Assembly (NCBI GenBank): GCA_006739055.1
Contig: AP019702.1
Span: 2,259,001-2,323,000 of the forward strand
Direction of reading: 5' to 3'
DNA: 64,000 nt
DNA from: Allostella vacuolata
GTDB taxonomy: Bacteria > Pseudomonadota > Alphaproteobacteria > ATCC43930 > Allostellaceae
Position 1 is the stretch's first letter. Each line of letters opens with the position of its first letter. The position numbers were made by a program, and so were the translations under genes. The notes under the pieces are model-generated. The model made no database searches. It was not told the origin of the DNA and saw only the letters and a list, made by a program, of their open reading frames with translations. This document shows, piece after piece, positions 8,680 through 17,609 of this stretch.

Positions 8680-10182
8680 ATGGACATATTCGGCAACCTG
8701 GCAATCGGCTTCGGCGAGGCGCTGTCGCTGACCAACCTCGCCTTCTGCCTGATCGGCGTGCTGGTCGGCACGCTGGTCGGCGTCCTGCCCGGCCTGGGGC
8801 CACTCGCCACGGTGGCGATGCTGCTGCCGATCACCTTCACCATGGCCCCGGTGACGGCCCTGATCATGCTGGCCGGTATTTATTACGGCGCCCAGTATGG
8901 CGGGTCGACGACCGCCATCCTGGTGAACCTGCCGGGCGAGGCGTCGTCGGTCGTCACCTGCCTGGACGGCCACCAGATGGCGCGGCGCGGCCGGGCGGGG
9001 GCCGCCCTGGCGGTCGCGGCGGTCGGGTCCTTCGTCGCCGGAACCTTCGCCACGGTGCTGATCGTCGCCGTCGCCGAGCCGATGACCGAGCTCGCCCTGC
9101 GCTTCGGCCCGGCGGAGTATTTCAGCCTGATGCTGTTCGGCCTGATCGGTGCGGTCGTGCTGGCCAGCGGATCGGTCGTCAACGCGCTGGCGATGATCGT
9201 CGTCGGGCTGCTGCTCGGCATGGTCGGGATCGACGTCAACTCCGGGGCGCAGCGCTACACCTTCGGCATCCCCAACCTGGCCGAGGGCATCAGCTTCGTC
9301 ACCATCGCGCTGGGCCTGTTCGGCATCGGCGAGATCATCCACAACCTGGAGCGGGGGACCGACCGGTCGCTCGTCACCTCGCGGCTGGGCTCGCTGTGGC
9401 CCACCCGGGACGAGATGCGCCGCTCCGCCAGGCCGATCCTGCGCGGCACCGCGATCGGGTCGGTCCTGGGCGTCCTGCCGGGCGGCGGCGCGGTGCTGAG
9501 CGCGTTTGCCGCCTACACCGTCGAGAAGAAGATCGCGGCCGACCCGTCGCGCTTCGGCCAGGGCGCCATCGAGGGCGTGGCCGGGCCGGAGGCGGCCAAC
9601 AATGCCGGGGCCCAGACGTCCTTCATCCCGATGCTGACCCTGGGGATCCCGTCCAACGCGCTGATGGCCCTGATGATCGGCGCGCTGGTGATGCACGGGA
9701 TCCAGCCCGGCCCGCAGGTGCTGGTGTCGCAGCCCGCGCTCTTCTGGGGCCTGATCGCCAGCATGTGGATCGGCAACCTGATGCTGCTGGTGATCAACCT
9801 GCCGCTGATCGGCATGTGGGTGGCGCTGCTGCGCGTGCCCTACCGGTTGCTCTACACGGCGATCCTGGTGTTCAGTGCGATCGGCGTCTACAGCATCAAC
9901 AACTCGGTGTTCGACGTCTTCCTGACCGCCGGCTTCGGCCTGCTCGGGTACTTCTTCATCAAGGTCGGGGCCGAGCCGGCGCCGCTGCTCCTCGGCTTCG
10001 TCCTCGGCCCGATGATGGAAGAGAACCTGCGCCGCGCCATGCGCATCTCGGGCGGCGATCCGATGATGCTCGTGGAGCGACCGATCAGCCTCGGCCTGCT
10101 CGTCGCCTCGGCGGTGCTGCTGGTCCTGGTGCTGCTGCCCAAGCTGCGCCGGGTCCGTTCCGAAGCCTTCCGGGAAGCCTGA
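8680..10182 (+). CDS. tctA: Tripartite tricarboxylate transporter large permease (TctA)
   Basis: A 500-residue polytopic permease. The conserved GVLVGTLVGVLPGLGPL motif near residue 28, the GGSTTAILVNLPGEASS loop and its pseudo-repeat GSVLGVLPGGGAVLSAFAAY, and the NAGAQTSFIPMLTLGIPSN segment are all diagnostic of TctA. The gene ends 43 bases before the next ORF. It is the translocation channel for the substrate delivered by TctC, driven by an ion gradient in characterised systems. It is clearly similar in layout to the second TctA at 56430-57926 but in a different gene order. Confidence 0.93.
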   Translation: MDIFGNLAIGFGEALSLTNLAFCLIGVLVGTLVGVLPGLGPLATVAMLLPITFTMAPVTALIMLAGIYYGAQYGGSTTAILVNLPGEASSVVTCLDGHQMARRGRAGAALAVAAVGSFVAGTFATVLIVAVAEPMTELALRFGPAEYFSLMLFGLIGAVVLASGSVVNALAMIVVGLLLGMVGIDVNSGAQRYTFGIPNLAEGISFVTIALGLFGIGEIIHNLERGTDRSLVTSRLGSLWPTRDEMRRSARPILRGTAIGSVLGVLPGGGAVLSAFAAYTVEKKIAADPSRFGQGAIEGVAGPEAANNAGAQTSFIPMLTLGIPSNALMALMIGALVMHGIQPGPQVLVSQPALFWGLIASMWIGNLMLLVINLPLIGMWVALLRVPYRLLYTAILVFSAIGVYSINNSVFDVFLTAGFGLLGYFFIKVGAEPAPLLLGFVLGPMMEENLRRAMRISGGDPMMLVERPISLGLLVASAVLLVLVLLPKLRRVRSEAFREA

Positions 10183-10225
10183 GCGGCTGCCGTCCATCCC
10201 CCTCCAGCAAGGGACCATCTGAGCC

Positions 10226-11080
10226 ATGCCCCGCCACATCGTCTGCCTCGGCTTCGACTTCGATACCTGGTCCGGCTTCGCCGCCCGCGGCCTCGCGACA
10301 CCGACCCCGGTCTCGCGCGGCGAGTTCGGCGTGCTGGCGGCCGGCCGCATCCTCGAGCTGCTGAAGCGCCACGAGGTGGCGTCCACCTGGTACATCCCGG
10401 GCATCGTGATCGAGACCTACAAGGCGCGCTGCGAGGAGATCGTCGCGGCCGGGCACGAGATCGGCCACCACGGCTGGACCCATGTGCCGCCCGCCAACCT
10501 GACGGCGGAGGAGGAGGCCGACGGCCTGGTGCGGGGCATCGATTCCATCCAGCGGCTGACCGGGCGGCGCCCGGCCGGCTACCGCTCGCCTGCCTGGGAC
10601 ATCAGCGACCGCACCGTCGACCTGCTGATCGAGCACCAGTTCCTCTACGAGAGCAGCTTGATGGGCAACGACCATTGCCCGTACTTCGTGCGCCGCGGCG
10701 ACGTGATCCGGCCGGATGCGCCGGCCGTATTCGGGGAGCACACCAGCCTGATCGAGATGCCGATCTCCTGGTCGCTCGACGACTTCCCGCATTTCGAGTT
10801 CCTGCGGACCTCGACGCAGCTCCTGCCCGGGCTGATGAACGCGCGCCTGGTGCTGGAGAACTGGATCGCCGATTTCGACTACATGCAGCAGACCTGCGAC
10901 TGGGGCGTGCTCAGCTACACCTTCCACCCCTACGTCATCGGCCGCGGGCACCGCATGCTGGCCCTGGCCGGCCTGATCGAGGCGCTGGCCAAGCGCGGCG
11001 CGGTGTTCTGCACGCTGGAGCAGGCAGCGCTGGAATTCCGCGACAAGGCCGCCCGCGGCGAACTTACCCTCTATCCCTGA
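10226..11080 (+). CDS. Polysaccharide deacetylase family (NodB-fold) hydrolase
   Basis: A 284-residue NodB-homology protein with no signal peptide, so probably cytoplasmic. The metal/catalytic aspartates are D11 and D13 (GFDFDTWSG), the histidine motif is GHEIGHHGWTH, and GYRSPAWDIS and TFHPYVIGRGHR supply the later conserved segments. The combination of GFDFDTW with SPAWD resembles PuuE-like allantoinase and imidase-type members that cleave C-N bonds of small molecules rather than cell-wall polymers. Its place after a TctCBA transporter, and a stop overlapping the next ATG, support a small-molecule amide or N-acyl substrate. That is an inference. Confidence 0.85.
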   Translation: MPRHIVCLGFDFDTWSGFAARGLATPTPVSRGEFGVLAAGRILELLKRHEVASTWYIPGIVIETYKARCEEIVAAGHEIGHHGWTHVPPANLTAEEEADGLVRGIDSIQRLTGRRPAGYRSPAWDISDRTVDLLIEHQFLYESSLMGNDHCPYFVRRGDVIRPDAPAVFGEHTSLIEMPISWSLDDFPHFEFLRTSTQLLPGLMNARLVLENWIADFDYMQQTCDWGVLSYTFHPYVIGRGHRMLALAGLIEALAKRGAVFCTLEQAALEFRDKAARGELTLYP

Positions 11081-11109
11081 TGTCCATGTCCCAGCACGGG
11101 AGCGCGCGC

Positions 11110-11910
11110 ATGTCGGGTCGTCTGGCGGGCAAGGTCGCCCTGGTCACCGGGGCGGGGTCGGTCGGTCCCGGCTGGGGCAATGGCCGTGCCTCGGCCGTGC
11201 TGTTCGCGCGTGAGGGCGCGCGCGTCGTGGTCGCCGACCGCGACCCCGCGGCGGCGGCCGAGACCGAGCGCCTGATCGCTGCGGAGGGCGGCGAGGCGAT
11301 GATCGTGACGGCCGACGTCACCCGCCTCGATTCGGTCGAGGCGATGGTGGCGGCGGTGCTGGCCCGCTTCGGGCGGATCGACGTGCTGCACAACAATGTC
11401 GGCGGCTCGGTCACCGGCGGGCCGATCGAGATGTCGGTGGAGGACTTCCGCGGCCAGCTCGACCTCAACCTCACCAGCGTCTTCATCACCTGCAAGGCCG
11501 TGCTGCCGGGGATGGTGGCGCAGAGGGGCGGGGTGATCGTCAATGTCGGCTCGATCGGCGGCCTGCGCCACCTCGGCCACGACCATGTCGGCTACTCGGC
11601 CAGCAAGTCGGGCCTGGTCCAGTTCAGCCGCCAGGTCGCGGTCCGGCACGCCCGGGACGGGATCCGCTGCAACACCATCATTCCTGGGATGATCGACACG
11701 CCCCTGCTGGAGCATCGGGTGTCGCGCCAGAAGGGCCGGGCGGACCTGGCCACCCTGCGCGAGGAGGCCAAGGTCCGCGTGCCGCTCGGCCGGCGAGGCG
11801 ACGCCTGGGACGTCGCCTATGCCGCGCTGTTCCTGGCGTCGGACGAGGCGAAATACATCACCGCCACCGAGCTGCTGGTGGACGGCGGCCTGATGGCGCG
11901 CAGCGCCTGA
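11110..11910 (+). CDS. SDR family oxidoreductase with extended glycine-rich loop
   Basis: A 266-residue SDR. The cofactor motif has an insertion, TGAGSVGPGWGNGRA, seen in a distinct SDR subgroup; NNVGGS and the YSASKSGLVQFSRQ catalytic segment follow, and IIPGMIDTPLL and AKYITATELLVDGG close the fold. I prefer the ATG at 11110, preceded by GGGAG at a good distance; an ATG at 11080 overlaps the previous stop and could be used through translational coupling. It is probably in the same operon as the deacetylase-fold hydrolase. Confidence 0.87.
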   Translation: MSGRLAGKVALVTGAGSVGPGWGNGRASAVLFAREGARVVVADRDPAAAAETERLIAAEGGEAMIVTADVTRLDSVEAMVAAVLARFGRIDVLHNNVGGSVTGGPIEMSVEDFRGQLDLNLTSVFITCKAVLPGMVAQRGGVIVNVGSIGGLRHLGHDHVGYSASKSGLVQFSRQVAVRHARDGIRCNTIIPGMIDTPLLEHRVSRQKGRADLATLREEAKVRVPLGRRGDAWDVAYAALFLASDEAKYITATELLVDGGLMARSA

Positions 11911-11934
11911 CCGCCGTCCCGTCGCGGCGGCGGC

Positions 11935-12732
11935 TCAGGCCGCCGCGGCCGGCGCCTGGGCCAGGATCGCGTCGTCGTCCACCGTGGCGAGCGCGGCGCT
12001 GTCCGGGTTGTTCATGAACCACGGCCGCTCGCTGGGCTTCGTGCCGTTCGAGACCGCGTTGTAGTTGAGATAGTAGATCGAGCGCGACCAGGGGGTCATG
12101 TTCGGCGCCGAGCCGTGCATCAGCGTCGGATGGATGAAGGCGACGGAGCCGGCCGGGCCCAGCAGGTCGGCGATGCCGTGCCGGCCGGCCAGGTCGGCGA
12201 TCAGCTCGGCGCTGACGCGCTCCACCTTGTAGCCCTGCACGTCGTGCTCGCGGCGCAGGACCAGGTCGACATCGTCGGTCTGGCTCTCGGGGATGACCAG
12301 CAGGGGTCCGTTGGCGACGGTGCAGTCGTCGAGGAAGACCGCGGCCATGACCGCGTGCGGCCGGGCCATCCCGTCGCGGCGGTGCCAGGCCGAGAAGTCC
12401 TGGTGCCAGGACCAGGCGTCGCCGGCGAACGGCAGCTTCAGGTTGATCCGGCTCTGGTAGACATAGACGTCGTCGGCCAGCAGCTGCCGGACCGCGCCCA
12501 GCATGCGGGGCAGGCGGCTCAGCGCCTGGAACGGCGGCGAATAGTCGTGCGGGCCATAGACCAGCCGCGGCGGCGCCTCGGGGCCGTCGCGCTTGATCTC
12601 GGGGCCGGTCCGGGCCAGCAGGCCGGGAACGGCGCCGCGCAGCACCGCCACCTCGGCGGCCGTGATCAGGCCGGGAAAATACAGGTAGCCCCTGGTCCGG
12701 TATTCCTCGAGCTGGGCCTCGGTCAGCTTCAT
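11935..12732 (-). CDS. Phytanoyl-CoA dioxygenase (PhyH) family Fe(II)/2-oxoglutarate oxygenase
   Basis: A 265-residue PhyH-fold protein. The iron triad can be assigned as H110 and D112 (WHQDFSAW) and H206 (IHPTLMHGS), with R217 (WSRSIYY) as the likely 2-oxoglutarate carboxylate ligand. The HQDFSAWHR context recalls ectoine-hydroxylase-like members, though the substrate is unknown. The start at 12732 has GGAGGG a few bases upstream; the longer frame to 12810 would cross the operator region. It is divergent from the IclR regulator, with overlapping palindromes between them, so it is very likely the regulator's target. It would hydroxylate an organic substrate as part of the catabolic block. Confidence 0.86.
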   Translation of the reverse strand: MKLTEAQLEEYRTRGYLYFPGLITAAEVAVLRGAVPGLLARTGPEIKRDGPEAPPRLVYGPHDYSPPFQALSRLPRMLGAVRQLLADDVYVYQSRINLKLPFAGDAWSWHQDFSAWHRRDGMARPHAVMAAVFLDDCTVANGPLLVIPESQTDDVDLVLRREHDVQGYKVERVSAELIADLAGRHGIADLLGPAGSVAFIHPTLMHGSAPNMTPWSRSIYYLNYNAVSNGTKPSERPWFMNNPDSAALATVDDDAILAQAPAAAA

Positions 12733-12758
12733 CCTGCCCTCCACTGGCGTCGGACGGT

Positions 12759-12797
12759 GTATCGTATGACGATACCTAGTATCTGATCGTTCGATCA
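12759..12797. promoter_or_regulatory. Overlapping dyads between PhyH and IclR genes (probable IclR operator)
   Basis: Three perfect inverted repeats are packed in 39 bp. GTATCGT-ATG-ACGATAC is at 12759-12775. GATAC-CTA-GTATC is at 12771-12783 and shares an arm with the first. TGATCG-TT-CGATCA is at 12784-12797, ending four bases before the IclR start codon. The alternation of GTATC/GATAC half-sites gives three half-sites spaced for a dimer-of-dimers. Binding would block IclR translation initiation or transcription (autoregulation) and control the divergent dioxygenase. Confidence 0.6.
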
Positions 12798-12801
12798 TCC
12801 G

Positions 12802-13614
12802 ATGGAGCATCCCGACGTGTCAACAGTTTGCAGCGACGGGCGGACGGGCGGCAGGGTCGGGGCCGACAACCCGCTCAACGTGAAGTCCATCCACAAGGCG
12901 TTCCTGGTGCTGGAGGCGTTCCGCGGCGGCGACCGCCATCTCAGCCTGGGCGAGCTTGCCGCCGCGACCGGGCTGGACAAGAGCGCCGTGCAGCGCTTCA
13001 CCCACACGCTGCGCGCCATGGGCTACCTGGAGCAGGATCCCGCGACGCGGCGCTATGCGCTGGGCCGCCGGGTGCTGGACCTTGCCTACGGCTACCTGCG
13101 CAACCACCCGCTGGTCGAGCGCGCGGCCCCCATCCTGGCCGACCTGCGCCGGACCACCCGCGAGCGGGTCGATCTCAGCCTGCTGGACGGCACCGATGCG
13201 CTGTACGTGTTCCGCATGCAGTCCAAGCGCGAGACCTTCGCCGCGGCGCTGATCGGCCGCCGGGTCCCCTTGTTCTGCTCGGCCGGCGGCCGGGCCATGC
13301 TCGCCTGCATGACGGACGAGGAGGCGCGGGGCCTCGTCGAGCGCTCCGAGCGGCCGGCCTTCACTGCGGACACGCGGACCGATCCCGTGCGCATCATGGC
13401 CGAGGTCCGCCGGGCCCGTCGGCAGGGCTACGGGTTCCAGGTCGGGGAGTGGCGGCCGGCGGAACTGGTGGTGGCGGCCGCGATCGTCGATCGCGGCGGC
13501 GCGCCGGTCGGCGCCGTGCATATCGCCGCGTCGGTCGGCGAGTGGAAGCCGGAGGAGTTCGAGCGGCGGATGGCGCCGCTCGTCAAGGGCGCCGCGCAAT
13601 CCATCTCGGAATAA
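12802..13614 (+). CDS. IclR family transcriptional regulator
   Basis: A 270-residue IclR-type protein. The N-terminal winged helix-turn-helix spans about residues 28-92 (VKSIHKAFLVLEAF, then LSLGELAAATGLDKSAVQRFTHTL). The C-terminal effector-binding domain contains VDLSLLDGTDALYVFRM and VPLFCSAGGRAMLA, where the family usually has PLHATALGKA. It is divergent from the PhyH dioxygenase with operator-like dyads in between, and the CoA-transferase gene starts 172 bases downstream. It probably senses an acid or its CoA ester and controls the flanking catabolic genes. Confidence 0.9.
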   Translation: MEHPDVSTVCSDGRTGGRVGADNPLNVKSIHKAFLVLEAFRGGDRHLSLGELAAATGLDKSAVQRFTHTLRAMGYLEQDPATRRYALGRRVLDLAYGYLRNHPLVERAAPILADLRRTTRERVDLSLLDGTDALYVFRMQSKRETFAAALIGRRVPLFCSAGGRAMLACMTDEEARGLVERSERPAFTADTRTDPVRIMAEVRRARRQGYGFQVGEWRPAELVVAAAIVDRGGAPVGAVHIAASVGEWKPEEFERRMAPLVKGAAQSISE

Positions 13615-13643
13615 CGGGGGCCTTCTTCGCGCGGCACTGCGGC

Positions 13644-13693
13644 TTCGAATTGCTGCGCCGCAGCGTCGAATCTGCATTGTCGCATAGAATGCA
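13644..13693. promoter_or_regulatory. Dyads upstream of the CoA-transferase gene
   Basis: The 172-base gap after iclR holds two inverted repeats: a nested one with outer arms TTCGA/TCGAA (13644-13648, 13666-13670) and inner arms GCTGC/GCAGC (13652-13656, 13660-13664), and TGCATT/AATGCA at 13673-13678 and 13688-13693. The stretch from about 13665 to 13705 is A/T-richer than its surroundings. This is a plausible promoter/operator for the downstream gene; the nested repeat could equally be a weak terminator stem of iclR. Confidence 0.35.
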
Positions 13694-13786
13694 TTCTTTG
13701 TAGGTTCGCCTGAAAGCGCTTGCACCAAGGCGCTCCCGGCGCCGCCGATCGTGGGCGGCGCCCCGAAGGAAGGGCGGAAGCGGCGG

Positions 13787-16390
13787 ATGACGTCTCTGAA
13801 CGACGAGCGGTTGATTCCGGGTGAAACCGGCGCGGCCAAGCCGGGAATGCTGGCGGGTGTGCGGGTGATCGAGTTCGCCGACCAGCTGGGCGAGTATACG
13901 GGCCTGGCCCTGGCCGGCCTCGGCGCCGACGTCATCAAGATCGAGCGGCCGGGCGGCAGCCCCACCCGCGAAATCGGCCCCTTCCTCGACGACGTGGTCG
14001 ATCCGGAGCGTTCGCTCTTTTTCTGGAACTACAACCGGGGCAAGCGCTCGGTCGCGCTCGACCTGGAGACGGCCGAGGGGCGGGATGCGCTGCTCGGGCT
14101 GCTCGCGGGTGCCGACGTGCTGCTCGACACGAGCTGCGGCGAGCTGAACGCCGCGCTCGGGCTCGACCGCGCGGCGCTGCTGGCCCGCTTTCCGGCGCTG
14201 GTGGTCGGGCGGGTGACGCCGTTCGGCGACACCGGCCCGTGGAAGGACTTCAAGGGCTCCGATCTGGTCCACCTCGCGCTCGGCGGGGTCATGTCGAATT
14301 GCGGCTACGACCCGGCGCCGGGCGACCGCTACGACCTGCCGCCGATCGCCCCGCAGGTCTGGCACGCCTATCACATCGCCGGCGACCAGCTGGCGGTCGG
14401 GCTGGTGGCGGCGCTGCTGCACCGGATCCGCACCGGCGAGGGGCAGGAGGTCTCGGTCGCCGTGCACGAGGCGGTGGCCAAGAACACCGAGCTCGACCTC
14501 ATGTCCTGGGTGATGCGGCGCGCGCCGCTCTACCGCATGACCTGCCGCCATGCGGGCGAAGTCCCGAGCCGGGTCCCGAGCATCGGGCACACCAAGGACG
14601 GCCGCTGGTTCATGACCTACCTGGGCGGGCCGAAGGACGAGGTGGCGCTGGTCGGCCTGCTCGAGAAGTACGGCATGCAGGCCGACCTGGAGCGGCCGCC
14701 CGAGGGTACCAACCTCGCGGCCCGCGCGATCCCCGGCTCGTCGACCGGCGACGAGCGGCGCGCCCACATCTTCGAGGTGATGCAGCGCTTCATCCGCGCC
14801 TACCGCTACGACGAGATGCCGTGGCAGGAGGCGCAGGCGGCGGGCCTGCTGTGGGCGCCCTTGCGCAAGCCGCACGAGAACGCTCAGGACGAGCACTGGG
14901 CCCTGCGCGGCACCTTCGCCGACGTCGAGCATCCGGAGATCGGGCGTTCCTTCCGCTACGTCACCAGCAAGTGGCTGAGCACGGCGACCAGCTGGCAGGT
15001 CGGCCGCCGCGCGCCGCTGCTGGGCGAGCATACCCGGGAAGTGCTGGCCGAGCCGCCGCGCGTCCCGGCTGAGCCGAAGGCGCCGTCGCCGGCCCAGCCG
15101 CTGCTGTCGGCCCGCGGCAAGCCGTTCCCCCTGCAGAACATCCGCATCTTCGACTTCTCCTGGTTCCTGGCCTCGGCCGGCGGCACCCGCTACCTGGCGG
15201 CACTGGGCGCAGAATCGATCAAGGTCGAGTGGAAGGCCAACCCGGACACCCGGCTCGCCGCCATGGCGCCGGTCGGCGGGCGCGAGGCGCGCGAGAAGGC
15301 GACGGCCCCGCTGCAGGGCGTCAAGGACGCCGACATGGGCGGGCAGTTCAACAACAAGAATGCCGGCAAGCGCGGCCTGTCGCTGAACATCCGCCATCCC
15401 AAGGGCCTGCAGATCGCCAAGGATCTGATCCGGCAGTCGGACATCGTCGCCGAGGGCTTCTCGCCGGGCGTGCTGCAGCGCCTCGGCCTCGGCTACGACG
15501 TGCTGAAGTCGATCCGACCGGACATCATCTACATCCAGCAGTCGGGCATGGGCAGCCAGGGCACCTACGGCCGCCTGCGCACCGTCGGCCCGGTCGCGGC
15601 GTCCTTCGCCGGCACCTCCGACATGTCGGGCCTGCCGGAGCCGGCGATGCCGGTCGGCTGGGGCTACTCCTACCTCGACTGGATGGGCGCCTACAGCTTT
15701 GCCCTGGCGATCCTGGGCGCGCTCCACCACCGCGAGCGCACCGGCGAGGGGCAGTGGATCGACGCCTCGCAGACCGAGACCGGCATCTATCTCGCCGGCA
15801 AGGCGATCCTCGACTGGTCGGCCAACGGCCGGGTGTGGAGCCGCTACGGCAACCGCTCGCCCTACAAGCCGGCCGCCCCCCACGGCGCCTACCGCTGCCA
15901 GGGCGACGACCGCTGGGTTGCCATCGCCTGCTTCGACGAGGCGGAGTGGCGGGCGCTCGCCACCCATGCCGGCCATCCCGAATGGCTGGAGGATGGCCGC
16001 TTCGCCACGCTGGAGGCGAGGCTTGCCCACCAGGACGATCTCGACGCCGCGGTCACCGCCTGGACCCTGACCCAGGACGCCTACGCGGCGATGATGGGCC
16101 TGCAGGCGGCCGGCGTCGCGGCCGGCGTCAGCCAGACCGCTGGCGACCGCTACGACCGCGATCCGCAGCTGGCCGCGCTGGACTGGCTGACGGAGGTGAC
16201 CGGGACCAAGATCGGCCGCTGGCCGGTGATCGAGGTGCCGACCAAGATGAGCCGCACCCCGCCCTATGCCGGCGGCCCGATCGACCGCGGCGCGCCGGGC
16301 TACGGCGAGGACAATGAGCGGGTGCTGATGGAACTGCTCGGCATGTCGCGCGAGGACGTCGCGCGCCTGGCCGAAGAGGGCATCATCTAA
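13787..16390 (+). CDS. CaiB/BaiF CoA-transferase, tandem two-domain form
   Basis: An 867-residue protein, about twice the usual 400, made of two consecutive class III CoA-transferase domains (residues about 20-415 and 440-865). Domain 1 begins LAGVRVIEFADQLGEYTGLALAGLGADVIKIE and domain 2 begins IRIFDFSWFLASAGGTRYLAALGAESIKVE. The likely catalytic aspartate is in GSDLVHLALGG of domain 1; the equivalent region of domain 2 reads TVGPVAASFAG, apparently without it. The start ATG at 13787 is preferred to a GTG at 13751. It would move CoA between carboxylates, activating a substrate for the thiolase-fold/DUF35 pair encoded next. Confidence 0.9.
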   Translation: MTSLNDERLIPGETGAAKPGMLAGVRVIEFADQLGEYTGLALAGLGADVIKIERPGGSPTREIGPFLDDVVDPERSLFFWNYNRGKRSVALDLETAEGRDALLGLLAGADVLLDTSCGELNAALGLDRAALLARFPALVVGRVTPFGDTGPWKDFKGSDLVHLALGGVMSNCGYDPAPGDRYDLPPIAPQVWHAYHIAGDQLAVGLVAALLHRIRTGEGQEVSVAVHEAVAKNTELDLMSWVMRRAPLYRMTCRHAGEVPSRVPSIGHTKDGRWFMTYLGGPKDEVALVGLLEKYGMQADLERPPEGTNLAARAIPGSSTGDERRAHIFEVMQRFIRAYRYDEMPWQEAQAAGLLWAPLRKPHENAQDEHWALRGTFADVEHPEIGRSFRYVTSKWLSTATSWQVGRRAPLLGEHTREVLAEPPRVPAEPKAPSPAQPLLSARGKPFPLQNIRIFDFSWFLASAGGTRYLAALGAESIKVEWKANPDTRLAAMAPVGGREAREKATAPLQGVKDADMGGQFNNKNAGKRGLSLNIRHPKGLQIAKDLIRQSDIVAEGFSPGVLQRLGLGYDVLKSIRPDIIYIQQSGMGSQGTYGRLRTVGPVAASFAGTSDMSGLPEPAMPVGWGYSYLDWMGAYSFALAILGALHHRERTGEGQWIDASQTETGIYLAGKAILDWSANGRVWSRYGNRSPYKPAAPHGAYRCQGDDRWVAIACFDEAEWRALATHAGHPEWLEDGRFATLEARLAHQDDLDAAVTAWTLTQDAYAAMMGLQAAGVAAGVSQTAGDRYDRDPQLAALDWLTEVTGTKIGRWPVIEVPTKMSRTPPYAGGPIDRGAPGYGEDNERVLMELLGMSREDVARLAEEGII

Positions 16391-16422
16391 GCCGCCGCCT
16401 GGACTTTACCCGAGGAAACGAC

Positions 16423-16445
16423 GGGCCGGCGATCAACGCCGGCCC
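16423..16445 (+). promoter_or_regulatory. RNA hairpin between CoA-transferase and thiolase-fold genes
   Basis: A perfect 9-bp stem, GGGCCGGCG/CGCCGGCCC, with loop ATCAA. No T-run follows, and a GAAGAGGAG ribosome site for the next gene comes 10 bases later, so it looks like an mRNA stability or processing stem rather than a terminator. Confidence 0.45.
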
Positions 16446-16463
16446 CTACCGAAGAGGAGCCGC

Positions 16464-17594
16464 ATGTCGGACTTCCGAGCGCTCAAGGACAAGGTCGCCG
16501 TCGTCGGCGTCGGGAACACCCGGTACGGAAACTTTCCCGAGACCGACGACTACGGCCTCGGCGCGGACGCCTTCCGCGCCGCCGTCGCCGATTGCGGCAT
16601 CAACAAGAACGAGATCGACGGGCTGCTCGTCTGCCGCATCCCGTACTATGCCCGGATGGGCGAGATCCTCGGCATCTCGCCGCGCTGGACGATCCCGCTG
16701 CCGCCCCACGGCCGCATGGCCTCGATGGGCATCATCGAGGCGGTGGCGGCGCTGGAGGCCGGCCTCTGCAAGTATGTGGCGCTGATCTACGCCAACATCG
16801 GCCGCTCGCGGCGGGTGAACTACGGCGGCGACGAGAGCCCGAACATCTGGGACCCGTGGGGCTACACTTCGCCGGGTGCCGCGCATGCGATGATGTTCCA
16901 GCGGCACATGGCGCTCTACGGCACCACGACCCGCCAGCTGGCCGAGGTCTCGGTCGCCTTCCGCCGCCACGCCTGCCTCAACCCCGACGCGGTGATGAAG
17001 CAGCCGATCACCGTCGACGACCATGAGAACGCGCGGCCGATCGTGCTGCCGCTGCGCCTGCTCGACTACTGCCTCATCAATGACGGGGCGGTGTGCATGA
17101 TCCTCACGACCAAGGACCGGGCGAAGGATCTGAAGCAGACGCCGGTGATGATTTCCGGCCTGGGCGCCCGCGAGGCCTTCCACGAGGCATCGCTGTCGAA
17201 CTTCGAGCGGGATTTCTTCTATCCGCAGCTGCAGGAGATCGCGGCCGACACCTACGGCATGGCCGGGGTCGGCCCGTCCGACATCGACGCCTTCATGTGC
17301 TACGACAATTTCGCGCCGACCGTTCTGTTCAGCCTGGAGGGGCTGGGCTTCTGCCCGCGCGGCGAGTCCGGCCGCTTCGTCGAGGGCGGCACCCTGCAGG
17401 TCGGCGGCAAGCTGCCGACCAACACCGACGGCGGCCACCTGTCGAACTCCTACATGCAGGGCTGGGCGCTCAACGTCGAGGCGGTGCGCCAGATCCGCGG
17501 CGAGTGCGGGGCGCGCCAGGTGCCGGACTGCGAGGTGGTGCAGTTCGTCGCCGCGACGCCGTGCTCGCGCTCGATCATCTACACCCGCGGTTGA
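16464..17594 (+). CDS. Thiolase-fold protein (SCP-x/Ltp2-like, probably non-thiolytic)
   Basis: A 376-residue thiolase-superfamily protein of the lipid-transfer/SCP-x branch. VAVVGVGNTRYG at the N-terminus, DAFMCYDNFAPTVLFSLEGLGFC and NTDGGHLSNSYMQGW near the C-terminus are typical. At the position of the usual nucleophilic cysteine loop it reads PPHGRMASMGIIEAV, with no cysteine, so ordinary thiolysis is unlikely. The gene is followed 15 bases later by a DUF35 protein. In steroid side-chain degradation, Ltp2-type thiolase-fold proteins with DUF35 partners act as retro-aldolases on CoA esters; a similar role is the best inference here. Confidence 0.82.
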   Translation: MSDFRALKDKVAVVGVGNTRYGNFPETDDYGLGADAFRAAVADCGINKNEIDGLLVCRIPYYARMGEILGISPRWTIPLPPHGRMASMGIIEAVAALEAGLCKYVALIYANIGRSRRVNYGGDESPNIWDPWGYTSPGAAHAMMFQRHMALYGTTTRQLAEVSVAFRRHACLNPDAVMKQPITVDDHENARPIVLPLRLLDYCLINDGAVCMILTTKDRAKDLKQTPVMISGLGAREAFHEASLSNFERDFFYPQLQEIAADTYGMAGVGPSDIDAFMCYDNFAPTVLFSLEGLGFCPRGESGRFVEGGTLQVGGKLPTNTDGGHLSNSYMQGWALNVEAVRQIRGECGARQVPDCEVVQFVAATPCSRSIIYTRG

Positions 17595-17609
17595 AGGGGA
17601 GGCACCGCC

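Noticed and set aside
8185-10404. A minus-strand open frame of about 740 codons opposite tctB/tctA
   Set aside because: The translation is Asp/Gln/His/Arg-rich without domains; the plus strand encodes complete TctB and TctA.
10226-11080. Secreted peptidoglycan or chitin deacetylase
   Set aside because: There is no signal peptide or membrane anchor and the neighbours are small-molecule catabolic genes, so a cytoplasmic amidase-type role is more likely.
16423-16445. Hairpin considered as a rho-independent terminator
   Set aside because: No T-run follows and a ribosome site for the next co-directional gene comes within ten bases, so I list it as an mRNA structure instead.
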